Assembly (NCBI GenBank): GCA_017590115.1
Contig: JAGGNK010012559.1
Span: 3,021,236-3,085,235 of the forward strand
Length of the DNA stretch: 64,000 nt
Origin: Montifringilla adamsi
Taxonomy: Eukaryota > Chordata > Aves > Passeriformes > Passeridae
Direction of reading: 5' to 3'
Program-made: the position numbers and the translations under genes
In this document: piece by piece, positions 1 through 11,721 of the stretch
Layout: each line of letters begins with the position of its first letter
Position numbering within the stretch: the stretch's first letter is position 1
The notes under the pieces: model-generated
Seen by the model: the letters and a program-made list of their open reading frames with translations, nothing else
What the model was told of the DNA's origin: nothing
Database searches by the model: none

Positions 1-3000
1 AGGCCTGCTGGCCCCAAGCAGCCCCACCTCTGAAACCTGGGGGTCTCAGGTGGGCTGTGGGAGCCTCTGGGTGCTGCCAAACACGTGGCAAGAGAGCAGG
101 GCTCCTGTGCCTGTGCCGGGGCAGCCCAGGATTGCTGGGGCGGTGCGGCGTGCCCGTGTGGACGTGGCTCTCCCCAGCACAGTTTTGTAAGATGAGTCAA
201 AGTGTATTGGTGCCATTTCATGTGGTAGTTGAGTTCACAGGGTGGGATGGACCTTTTTGCACTGTCTTAATCCAGAGCCAACACTTCTGTATCTAGTATC
301 CTGCTGGTGAATCCATGGGGGCTTTTATACAACCTGACAGATCACAGCAACCCCACAAGGAGTTTTTATTGCTTTTATATTTAGAGAGCAGCTCTCACCC
401 AATACCCAACTCCTGGAAGGTGACTTTCCCCATCTGTGCTGAAGGAAACTCTTTCCCAGTTGCATCCCTTCTGCTCCATGAGCTACTTCACTGTGTTTTG
501 ACACCTCAGTTGGTGAACAAAACCAAATATTCTCCAGTAAAGCACAGAGGAAATGGTGCTGGCTGCATCCATGCAATCCACATTGTTTTGTAAGCATGCT
601 GCTGCCTGCCTCACAAGCTGGCAGCTCCCAGAGCTGCAGCCTGATCCCTGAGAAGACATAAATAGCATATTAATAATACAACTTTCCTTGAAGTTAGTTA
701 ATTAAATGGGTATTTGCAGCTCTGTATGGAGTTTTGTAAGGCTTTATTGTGATCTGTAAATGTCTCAAGTGAATTATTAATGCTGAAAGGCAAAGATTTA
801 CACAGGGGATGAAGGCTGTGGGAGATGTTCAGAGTCTGGTTGGAAATGTGCTCCAGTCAGACCCTCCTGTCAGCTGCTCTGAGAGGCTGAGGATGTGAAT
901 GAGGATTGAGTGAAGGGCCCTTGGGGCTCCAGGGTGACCACTCTGCCCAGGAGGTGCTGCATGTGCTCTGGGCAGTTTGTTGCTCTCTGAGGAAAACAAG
1001 ATCTCTCCTTCCTGCCCCCTCTGCAGCTCAAACCATGCTCCCTCCCCAGTCTCTTGGTTAGTGTTTTTAGCAGAAATCATTTCTCTAAGTCTGGCCCATT
1101 CCAGTCAGGTTGGTCACTTGCCATCCCACTGTTTCCCAGCCTGAAGAGCAATAGCAGTGAACCAAGCCCTGCATTTAGTGAAATGCCTGATCCCAAGGAT
1201 CAAGTGCAATTTGTGTGCTCTCTGTGTTTACATTTTATCTCTAGAGAAAGTATATTACAGGTCTCTAGGCAGGGGGTTGAACCAGCTTGATTCTGGATCT
1301 TCTCTCCCCGCCCTGTGCTCGCGCTGTCTGTTGGGATGCAGGAGCCGTGCTGGGAAGCTGCTGCTGGAGGAGCTGGCTCCAGGCTGCTTCACCTGCTCTC
1401 AAGGAGGTCTGGAGACATCTAGGGCTTGGTGATGGGGTGGCAGTGTGCCTCAGTTTGGAAAGCAAACTTGGCCATGGGCAGGCAGCACCGTGTTCCCTCG
1501 AGTCCCCCAGAACAGACCCTGCCTCCAGAACACGGAACGTGAGAGGGGGCCAGCTCTGGGTGCCACTTGTGGCCACTGGAATCTGCTTTTCTGTGCCTCT
1601 GGATGCTGCCCAGCTGGAAAGGGATATACCTCAGCACAGTTACCTGTGGCCATGGCTGTTTCCCTGGGCTCAGTGGCCAGGGCTGGCTCCTGGGGGAAGT
1701 AGCTGTGGCTGTGTGGAGGGGTCCCACTGGAGCTGAGCTCTGGGATGGGCTCTGACCCAGCAGAAACAGGAGTCATCAGCTTTCCTGACCTCTCCTACGA
1801 GGAAGGAAAGGAAAGCCCCCCATGGAAGCAGCCTTCTAGCCCAGCTTTTTGCAAGAATAAACACTTTTAATTGAGCTCCTCACCAACACGAGATAACAAA
1901 ATTCGTAGATTAAGCTATTAAATTGTTGTTATGATATTAAAATTAACTTGCATCCTCTCAGCTTCTCTCCTTGGGGAAGTAGTATAATTAAATTAATCAG
2001 CAATGCTGCTTTGCAGCTGCAAGGGAAATGCCTCAAAATGACCCTGGTTTTTCCCATCCAGCCCCTGGCAGGTCATGAGGCTCTTGCCTTCTCCACGGGC
2101 TGGGACAGCCCCAGCCCTGTTGGAGCAGCATCTGCAACGCTCCCCTCCCAAGAAACCAAATGGGAATCAAGTTGGTTCATCTCCAGATGCTTTTATATTC
2201 ATTAGCCACATCTTAAGTACTGTAAATACACACTTGAGAAGTCAATATATATTTTTATAAGTTTGAGACAAATGTAATATAATATTATAAGGGACTCTGT
2301 GTGCATCTCATGTTTGAACTATAGTCAGACATCTCCAGGGAATCTCAGTTGGTTTGGAATATTTATTAATAATGATAATAATAATAATAATAATAGTTAC
2401 TATAAATGCTAATAAAAATCTATTGACTTTTTTAAAATTTTTGTATTTATTGAACCACGGTTGAAGCTGGCAATAAAGAGATATCTAAATACCTGAGTAA
2501 AACCAACCAGTAATCCTGCCCTGGTTTGTCTGTGTGGGTCATTTCAGTGTTCTGGGGGAAAATACCACTTTATCAAAGGTGGCATGTGGTGAGTAAGGGA
2601 CAGTTTTAGTAGCATCAAGGTGTGAAGTGATGCCTTGTTTTGTTAAATGCCATCTGTGCTAAGGTGGGCTGACATCTCTGGAGGAGCTGGAGGGGTGGTT
2701 TCTTGCTACTGACACTTTGTGGGGAGGAAAAAGCACCTGCTTTGCTTGGCTGGTGCATGTTGTGGTGTCAGAAAGGTGCATGGCCTGGCCTGTGGGCCAG
2801 GGGCTGTTCAGGGAATCCCTCCCACAGCCCTGGGAGCAGAGAGCCTTGGACAGGCTGGCACTGTGGAGCTGTCAGTGCAGTGTGACACCAGGAGTGTCAG
2901 TCTGACACAGGGGCTGGCGTGTGAGGGTGGGGATGTCGCTGAGCAGAGGGAAAATGCTGCTGAGTTCCTGCGCTCAAGGCACATAATTCATTGTTTTATT

Positions 3001-3071
3001 GTACTGGCTGGCCAAGGGGTGCCATGGTGAGACAGATGTGGGGATTTGTGGCCCAGCTGAGGCACAGCTGG
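1..3071. other. Intergenic, no gene recognised
   Basis: Mixed sequence with an A+T-rich part at about 1850-2500 and a short AAT microsatellite near 2371-2395. The open frames are short, overlap on both strands and resemble no protein I know. If the human gene order held, exons of EPHA10 on the plus strand might be expected on this side; none was recognised. Confidence 0.6.
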
Positions 3072-3566
3072 ATGACCCTGGAGCAGTGCAGGGTGACTCT
3101 GCACAGGGCTGGGTGACACTGTCACAGGGCTGGGTGACTGGCACAGGGCTGGGTGACACTGGAGCAGGGCTGGGTGACACTGTCACAGGGTTGGGTGGCA
3201 TTGGCACAGGGTTGGATGACACTGGCACAGGGCAGTGTGACACTGGAGCAGGGCTGGGTGACACTGGTACAGGGCAGTGTGACTGTCACAGGGCTGGGTG
3301 ACACTGGAGCAGTGCAGGGTGACTCTGCACAGGGCTGGGTGACACTGGCACAGGGCAGTGTGACACTGGAGCAGTGCAGGGTGACTCTGGCACAGGGCTG
3401 GGTGACACTGGTACAGGGCTGGGTGACACTGGAGCAGTGCTGGGTGACACTGGCACAGGACAGGGTGACACTGGCACAGGGCTGGGTGACACTGGAGCAG
3501 TGCAGGGTGACACTGGCACAGGGCAGTGTGACTGTCACAGGGCTGGGTGACACTGGCACAGCCAGC
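3072..3566 (+). repeat. Minisatellite, 21-bp unit (GGGCTGGGTGACACTGGCACA type)
   Basis: About two dozen imperfect copies of a 21-bp unit built on CAGGGCTGGGTGACACTGG, alternating GGCACAG and GAGCAGTG variants. Because 21 is a multiple of three and the unit has no stop in several frames, both strands show open frames of up to about 149 codons. These are artefacts of the repeat, not genes. Confidence 0.92.
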
Positions 3567-4680
3567 AGCACCCACCGTGGGTGACCTCAGCTGTCCCTGC
3601 ACTTGTGGCGTGCCACTTGGAGCGGGGCCATGTGCACAGCAGCAAGAGCTGCCTGGGAGGCACAGGAGCCACTGAATTACACAATTCTAAATAACCTCAG
3701 CCTTTTTATCTTCCTGAGGCTGACAAGCACCTTCAGCATCAGACAAAGAGCAGCTGTTATCGCTGGGCACAGCAGCTCCTCCTGGGCAGCTGCCACCCCT
3801 GGAGGGGCACAGACAAAAGCAGAGGAGCTGTGCTCTGCCAGCAGGTCCAGGTGTGTCCCAGAGCCACTGTCACAGCATGGCAGGAAGCCCATGGAAGCCC
3901 ATGGAAGCCCATGGAAGCCCATGGAAGCTAGAGGTTAATTTTTTCTGCCACCTCCAGAGCCCCAATAGCAGGAGCAAAGGAGGAGGAGGAGAGACATGAG
4001 GTTGTTCAGAGGTTTCTGGAGTTTCTGTAACAATGGAGAGCACTTCTGTTCTCCCCAGGCACCTGCTCCCACACCACATTTTTTAAGGATAATGTCCGAC
4101 TTAGAGGATGTCAGTAATTTCAAAGTCATTTTAATGAGCTCTGGTTTACTGACAGACCAGACTTTCAGGAGTCAGTCATGCCAGGAGGAGCGTTGCACCA
4201 GTGCTCACAGAACTCTGGAAAGCAGTCACTTTGGGTGGTGCTGCACAGCTGGCAGGGTGACACTGGTGCAGTACCAGGGTCATCCCCCTGCCTGCTCTGC
4301 TGCTGGGCACCTCCTTGGGTGCTGTGGCAAACCCCTGGCACCCGCAGCACTTGGGGAGCTACCCTTGCTGTGCCCTGCGTGGGGGGAGCCCAGCTCACTG
4401 CTGGGTGTGCAGCCACGAACATTTCATTAATTCCCTCAGTACTGAAATTCCATAGTGGGGCTGAAATAAAGCAGCAGCATCACATCCCTGTGGGAGCCCT
4501 CAATCATCTGCTCCAGAGGCACCCAGGGAAGCGTTTGGAAAAGAACTTGGAACTGGGCAATTCAGGTTTTTCTTGCAAATCCCTCCTGTATAATGAAGCC
4601 TGTTCCTGGTGGCATGCTCCCAGGGCAATATTGTGTCTCCATTTGCTGGAGCTTGATGCAGCCCAGGTGTGATGAGGCAG
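3567..4680. other. Intergenic, no gene recognised
   Basis: Unique-looking sequence. The only structure noted is a 10-bp direct repeat (CATGGAAGCC, about four copies) at 3889-3929. Open frames are not coding-like. Confidence 0.55.
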
Positions 4681-5128
4681 TGATGCCTCAGGTTTTAGCT
4701 TTTATATTTTTCAGATTCTGTGCTGCTTTAGTGTGTGTGTCTGGGCTTCATATTAGGGGATGGTGAGCTCTCTGCACAGAGCAGGGAGACAAAACAATTC
4801 CTGCTCTAGCTGGGACCAAGGACAAATGATCCAAATCTCAGGCCCAAACAATGTGGGCTGAAGAGAGAAAAACAAGAAGGATGGGACTGCATGGGCTAAA
4901 GCTGTAATTGGACAATTAACTGCAATCTGCAAATGGAGCAGAACTTATAAAAGTGAGAGACCCCGTGACCAGTTGTGCATTTTGGGACCATTTTGGTTCA
5001 TCTTGGGTGCAGCCCTGGCTGGGCTCTTGTGCTGCCCAAGGTGCATCCATTGAGGCCTTTTAATAAATCCCTATTTATTCTTTAACTCTGTCTGGTCTCT
5101 GCCCTAGCTCAGGCTCCCCAAGGCATCA
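4681..5128 (+). mobile_element. Solo LTR, family A copy 1 (ERV1-like, 4-bp target duplication)
   Basis: Starts TGATGCCT and ends AGGCATCA, a perfect 8-bp terminal inverted repeat with TG...CA ends. GCAG flanks both sides (4677-4680 and 5129-5132). A TATA box (TATAAAAG, 4946-4953) and a poly(A) signal (AATAAA, 5062-5067) lie in the order expected of an LTR. Copies at 23934 and 25505 share the whole length. A 4-bp duplication is typical of gammaretrovirus-like (class I) elements. No internal retroviral sequence is present. Confidence 0.85.
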
Positions 5129-8100
5129 GCAGCAGTGGGGCAGCAGGCAGTGCTGCCAGGCCTGTCTGGCTCATGAAGGTCCCTGCAGGGCCAGGGACTC
5201 CTGGAGTCCTGAGCAGGAGGTGGAGGGGCTGTCCCCTCAGGCAGCCCTAGGGGTGGCACTCAGCCCTGGGGGTTTATGCTGTTAAATATTTTTATGTGAA
5301 TTCTATCAGACACTAGGAGGCAAAAAGATTAAGAGGGCAATGAAGAAGATTTTTGTGAGATTTAGGTGTTCCTGGGTGATGGCAATTTTGTGTTGGGTAA
5401 ATGGCTGTTGTGACTGTAAATACAGTCTGCCAGGGTAATGGAATGTACATCAGGAATGCTGTACACCCCTGGGGAAAAACAGGGACTTCAGAAATGATGA
5501 GGGTTTCCCTGAGCTGGTTAAAATAATTGTTAGAAATGTTGTCCCTCCTGAGGAGAGCTGGGTGGATCTGTGGGGCACACACTGTCTCACAGCAATGCAC
5601 AAATCCCTGTGTTGCCTCAGGGGATAAGGGATGTGTTAGGTATCACATCACACTGCCTCAAAATGAGAAGTGGCACAATGAATCGAACTCCCCAAAATAA
5701 AACTTTCTTCCAGAAATAAGCTTGTCACTGCCAATTTAAACTCTTGCCAAAGAGGTGTGATTTGAGACAAGCTCCTCTTGCCAGTGACTTACAGTAGTGG
5801 GTGTGTTTAATCACTATTTCTGATAGCAAGAGTCTAAAGGGAGGTGTTTCTATTCAAAGGTCCAACATGAAACCCAGATCCTAAATGCAGCTCTGATACA
5901 GCACAGCTGGGAGGAGAGAGCACAAAGCACAGTGCGCTCATGGCACTGAAGGAAAAGGAGCCTTTCCTCCATCCCCACTTCCCCAACACCACGATGGTGA
6001 CACAGGGGGACTCTGGGCAGGACTACTGCCCACCCAGCCAGAGCACTGGCCCCTGCACCTCACCACCCTGAGGGGTTTTAAGGGGTTACTGAGAGACAAA
6101 ACCTTACAAAACTCTGCAGGGAGGGAGGGGATCCTGCCTGGTTAACAACCTGTGAGAAAGGCATCAGAGTGCCATCCTGGGGAAGGGCCTTTGTCTGGAG
6201 AAAACACCGGTGTGCCATGCATGGGCACTAATCCCAGGGGCTCCCTCACTCCCTCACCAGGGCATGGCGTGGTGACATGCTCCTGGGCTGCTCTGCTGCA
6301 AAGACAAAGCCCTGCCATGGCCCCAGTGCAGCTCAGGCAGGTGCCACCAGCCCTGCTCAGGGAACCCACACAGGCACAGCTGGTGGCTGTGGGACCCTTC
6401 AAGGCTGAGCCCAGCAGGGGCTCTGTCACCGGCTTGAGGAATGTTTCAAACAGATCATTTATTTTCATTACACTTGTACCAATATCTCTGTCCCAGTGTT
6501 CCTGATGCAGGTCGACAGCAGTCCTCAGGAATGCTTTAATTGTGTTTTCCTGGCTTTGCACAGCTCTTATCTAATGCCTTCTGGCTTCATTAGATTAGAC
6601 ACCTCTTGTCCCGAGGATGTTGTCATGTTTTCAAATGGCTTCAATCAGCACCTCCCAGGCTCTGCCTATTTCAGGATACAATAAAGCTAAACCTCATCCA
6701 GGCTGGTGAGTAATGGAGGTGCATCTCCCACCCCCGTGCAGCCTGGCTTTAAATTTGCCTGGCTGACATCCTGTAGCTGCAGGCAGAATACAATTAAACC
6801 TCTTGTCTTTCAGGCATCGTCCACGCTTACACACAGCTCGGGAGGAAGAGCTCAGCAACAGCAACTGGGTTTCTAATGATCTTGTCATCCAGAACAGCAG
6901 AGAGAGATAAATGAAAGCGTGAGGAAACAGCCAAGATCAAACCCAGCTCTCCAGATGTCCAGGGCATGGCAGGTTGCAGGCTGGCTGCGCTCATCTCCTC
7001 AGACCCACGCTGGCACAGCTCTTGGTCACAGGGATGTGTCCTCTTAGTGCCAGGGAATGAAATGCAGAGGGACACAGCCTGAGCCCACCCAGCCCCAGTG
7101 CTGGGGGCTTCTCTCGGGAGCATCTGCAGGCTTGACTGCTCATAATCCTCCTTCTGCAGGAGCTTTCTTCCCCGTGGGGTCCCAGGATCCTTCACCAGCC
7201 TGTGTCCCCACCACCCAGCTGCAAAGGCTCAGGCTCAGGCAGGAAACCGAGGTGGGAAGGGCCCAGCCAGACCCCAGGCTGGGGGCAGAGACCCCCAGCT
7301 GCACTCTGGGCTGATGGCTCCAGGACTGTCCCTGCTCTGTGTGTCCCTCCTGGAGCCCAGCACATCAGTCTCTAGCACAGCAGTGCCAGGCAAGGGCTCC
7401 CCTTCCCCACACACTCTCCCTTGGCAGGAGAATTACCTCAGCCCTATCTTCTTATCATGAGCCACCACAATATCAGCATCGATCCCTTTCACCCCACAGG
7501 CAGTATTTTGACTTCTGGAATTCATCTTACCTAGCAAGGGACTCTAAATATATCCCAGACAATTTCCTCTCCCCATTTTTAATAATCTCTTTCAGCCTTA
7601 AATTCATTTTTGAAAATATGTATTGGGATGATGGGCTTTTTATCACAGCTGATGGACAATATTCATCACACCTGTGTCCTACTCCTCACAACACACACAC
7701 ACACATTCCTTACAGCAGTCCTGCATCAATTTGAACAGCACTTAATTCATTACAACCCCATCACTGCCTGTGCGAGCTCCCCTCAGCAATGTCACTGGTG
7801 ATTTGTCACTTGGGTCCCTGTAGGCAGCTCTGGCCCCACCTGGCAGAGCCACTGTCACTCCTTGAGCCATGGGACAGGATGGAATGGCCCCATTCAAGCA
7901 CAGCAGGTGTAAAGGGTGCTTCACTGTCCCCACCCTGGAAACCTCCAGAAGGTGGCAGGTGGGAGAGTACCAACAAAAACCACTTTTCTGCCCAGGATCT
8001 CTTGGCTCACTGGGCACAGCGAGGCTGAGGCAATGTGCTGGGGCTGTGCTGGCACATCCTCCCAACCCTGAGCCCTGGTGAGAACAGAGGGGAGCCATGG

Positions 8101-11100
8101 GGACAGCACCACGGTGCCTCTCTGGGCCCCCAACTCAGTCAGGGTCCCCAGGACAGCAGCTCCTTTAGAAAAACTTCTCCAGAAAATTCCCATTTTGCTA
8201 GACACTGCTACCAGGCCCTCACCCCGACCCTGTTTGGGTGCTGGGCATTCAGGTGCAAGGGAATGGGGCACTCAAGCACAAACCAATGCAGTGCTCAGAG
8301 CTGAGCTGCAGCTCCTGATCACTGCTCAGCTCTCCCAACCTCCCCTCACCTGCCCCAGGGCTGAATGTGCACCAGCCTGGAGGTTCCCATTGTGCCAAGG
8401 CACAGAAAGGCACAGAAAGGCCTGCTCAGGATTCCCTGACAGTTTGACATGGTTTCTGAGTGCTTCCACGTGCTCTTGTCTCTGCACCATGGGCTTTAAC
8501 TGTGGAGCCATCGTGCTCCAGATCCCTGCCCTGCTCTGGCACGTTTTGATCTGCAGGGGCTGCTTGGCCAGACAGAACTCAGTGCTGGCAGCTCTTGGCA
8601 GGGTTTCTTTGTCCAGCAGATTCCCATGGAGATGCATTCTGTCCCCTTCCTGAGCACTAATGAAGGAACAAAGACAAAGCAGGAGTGTCTGAGGGGCCTG
8701 AGCTGCTGGCTCAGTGCTGCCCTGGCCAGGCCCCCTCTGCCCACACTCCACACAGAGGCTTTTCCAACTGCACCTTCCATCTGGCATCGATTGCTGCCCT
8801 GTAATGGATGTAATCAGGTTCCTGTGCCTTCATTTGCAGTCAGCAGAGGTTGCAGTCAGCTGCTGAGAGAGAAGGACTCCTCAGATCCCATCAATCAATT
8901 CCATCAGGATCCAGCTTCCTGGGCTCCCAGGCCACAAGGTCACCCTCTGTGGAGATCAGCTTTCCAGCTGAAGCAGAGCCCTGCTCCTGCTCCTCTCCCA
9001 CCACAGCCCCAGCTCTGCTGCAGGGAGAGGCACAGACCTGCAAGCTGCCATTGGGCACTGACCCTTCCCTCCTGCGTCAGGGCTCTCCAACTATTTCAGG
9101 GATAAGTGGGAAGAAAAATCACAACCTTTTTATTTTGGGAAAGACTGAAATACACAGGAACATCTGACAGCATCAGAGGCAGAGCTTTCCCCCAGGGCAC
9201 TGTGTTCATTTTGGCACTGGAATCAGGTCCCAGTCCTGCTCAGGACTCAGCAAGAGCAGCTGAGACCTTATTGACATCTCCAGCTACTACCCCCAGAGCA
9301 AAAGAATTAAATTCAAATTGTGTATGAAGCCTGTGGGGTGCCCTGCTCAGCACAGCTCTGAACTCTGCACCATCAGCAGGGTTTGTACTTTATAGGGACG
9401 ATTGACCCAGAATTATTGATCTTTCCCTGGAAAGCTGCTCTGGGCTGGTGTGACCCTGACCTGGTGCAGCAGCAGAGCACAGGAGCCCTGACAGGAACTA
9501 GAGCTGCAGAATCTTCCCCTGGAGAGATAAGGGGGGGTGTCTGGGGTTTTGGTGTCTGTGTGCAATGCTAAAATTAGCAATTCTGTCTAATCCTGCTTTT
9601 TGGTGCAATAATGCTTCTGGCTGAGGGGAGTGTAAAGCTCTGTGGCTTGTGGGCAGTAACTTTTGGAGATAGACAATTTATTCCCCGCTCTCACCAGAGA
9701 CAAGGCTGAAATCACTCTGAAGCTGCACCCTGTATATTTTGCTTCCTCCCACTGGATTTTAAGAGGACATTTCTGTTTTCTCCAGCTCTGGTGACAGCCA
9801 AGCAGTGCCCCCTCCCCAGTTCCACAGCCAGGCCCAGCCACAACAGTTTCCCTATTATCTCACTGCAAACAAAATTCACAGCCAACATGGATTAGAGGTG
9901 CAGCTCAGCTGAGAGAGAAATCCAGCCTTTAGCAAGCTCCCATCTGTGAATAAATTGGATACAGTGCTTTTGGTCTCCTGAGAGGCTCAAACCTTCAGCT
10001 GTGAAAGCCAGGAGCCATCCAGCCACCCAGACTCAAGGAATCCTTGACATACACCTGGGAGGTGTGGATGCACCTTCCAGAGATGCATTTCACCTCACCT
10101 TTGAAGGTACAGCTTCCCAGTCACTGATTTAGAAAAGGGAGAAGTCTCATGAATTCAGTGATGCTAAGGAATGTTTTCCTCCTTATGCTTTCAAGCTAAC
10201 CCAGGAAACACAGATTTTTGGTGAAATTACACAGGCCAGGGGAGAGAGCTGCATGTGCTGTCCTGCACCTTCAAATCAAGAACTCCTGCATGAAAAATTT
10301 GCCTGGAGATGGCTCTAATTTGTTCCAAACCATCATCCCTTCTGTCAGCAAGCAGGGAATTGTTATCTATTTATGTCTTACACTGCCATTGAATCCATGG
10401 CCACACCTGGAAGATGTTGAGGATGACAAACCTGGCAGTGCATCTCTGCTGGGAGCTGCTGGTCAGGAGCTCAGATCCAGCACAGGAGCTTCCCTGGCTC
10501 ATTATTTCTCCAGATCAATAGCTTCACATCTCCATTAATAATTTGGGCAGAAACGTGGAGTTCTCGCAGCACAGCTCAGCACACACCGAGCTCCCCAGGC
10601 CACAGGAAGCCCTGCCTGAAGCAGGGCTGAGCTCTGACACAGCAGCAATGCTTTTTCCCTGCCAGGCTGCAGCTACCCAGTCCTGGGGAAACAGCCACAT
10701 GCTTGTTCCCTGTGCTGCTGGCAGCTCTCCCTCTGCAGCCTGCTCTCTACTAAGGGAAAACCTCTTCCAAAAGAGCTTTGGTTCAGAGGAGGAGCTCTGA
10801 TCGTAAAGGTTACAGCTAGAGCTTTTAAATCACAGTGTTAATTTAAAAGAATTCTCTAGGTAGGCTAAAAATTCTAGTTAATTTTGTTTTCCTGGTAATG
10901 GTGTAGTTAAAGCAGAATCTCAACTTAAACATCCATAAGCACATCCATTTTTTATTAATAGCTTAACTAATTGATGTCTTTAACTAATTAATATGTGCAC
11001 AGCAGAGCAAGGCAGGTTATTGTGTAGCTGAGTGGGATATGCTATTGCCACCTGCAGTTAGGACTTAGAATCTGCTAAAACCTCTCAAAGTTTTCCAAAT

Positions 11101-11584
11101 CCATGGTATATACATGAGGTCATCCATACAATAAAATGCTTGCACTCCAAAGGAAATTCATTATAAATGCTGTTCTATGAGCTTTATCCCGTGCCACACC
11201 CTGTGCCAAAGAGCTCTGATTACAGCTTGTCTCCATTTTAGTCATGCTCCAGGCCTGGTTTTGCCAAAAGCAGAACTTTTCAAATACAGAAAAGTCTCAA
11301 CATCCTTGTCTATAGCCCTATAAAGAGGCTTAAATCAAGGACAAAGAGGCATCTTTGGAAAGGACAGTGCAACAGCTTACAAAGAAACAGGCTTTTTTCT
11401 AGAAAAAGAAAATTCTAGACAAAGTTAGAGAGAGAAGCAGAGTTCTTTACTCTGAACATGGCTCTTGACATGCCAATCATCAGGCTTTCTGCCCACCTGC
11501 TGATCTGCAAGCCCAAGAGAACATACTCATGGTTTCAACCTTAAAGGACACAAAGTATGGAATGTTTTTTCTCTCCAACTTAAT
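5129..11584. other. Intergenic region between LTR A1 and the borealin 3' end
   Basis: No gene recognised. A CA microsatellite lies near 7690-7705. The stretch 10800-11700 is A+T-rich. The stretch at 6500-6690 is A+T-rich with ATTAG motifs and could be conserved non-coding DNA, but this cannot be tested here. EPHA10 kinase or SAM exons, expected tail to tail with CDCA8 by human synteny, were not seen. Confidence 0.5.
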
Positions 11585-11612
11585 TTTATTTCTCTCCAAA
11601 GTTCAATTTATT
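11585..11612 (-). terminator. Poly(A) signals for borealin (two AATAAA on the minus strand)
   Basis: TTTATT on the plus strand at 11607-11612 and 11585-11590 gives two AATAAA hexamers in transcription direction, 110-140 bp after the borealin stop codon. This implies a short 3' UTR of about 120-160 nt. The site actually used is unknown. Confidence 0.5.
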
Positions 11613-11721
11613 TTGATCCCATTACATATCACAGGTAGAATAACTAGTTTTTAGCTTTCGTTCTGTAGATGAATAAAATGAATATACAAATTAAAACAAG
11701 AACTACAGAGGGATGTCTTGC

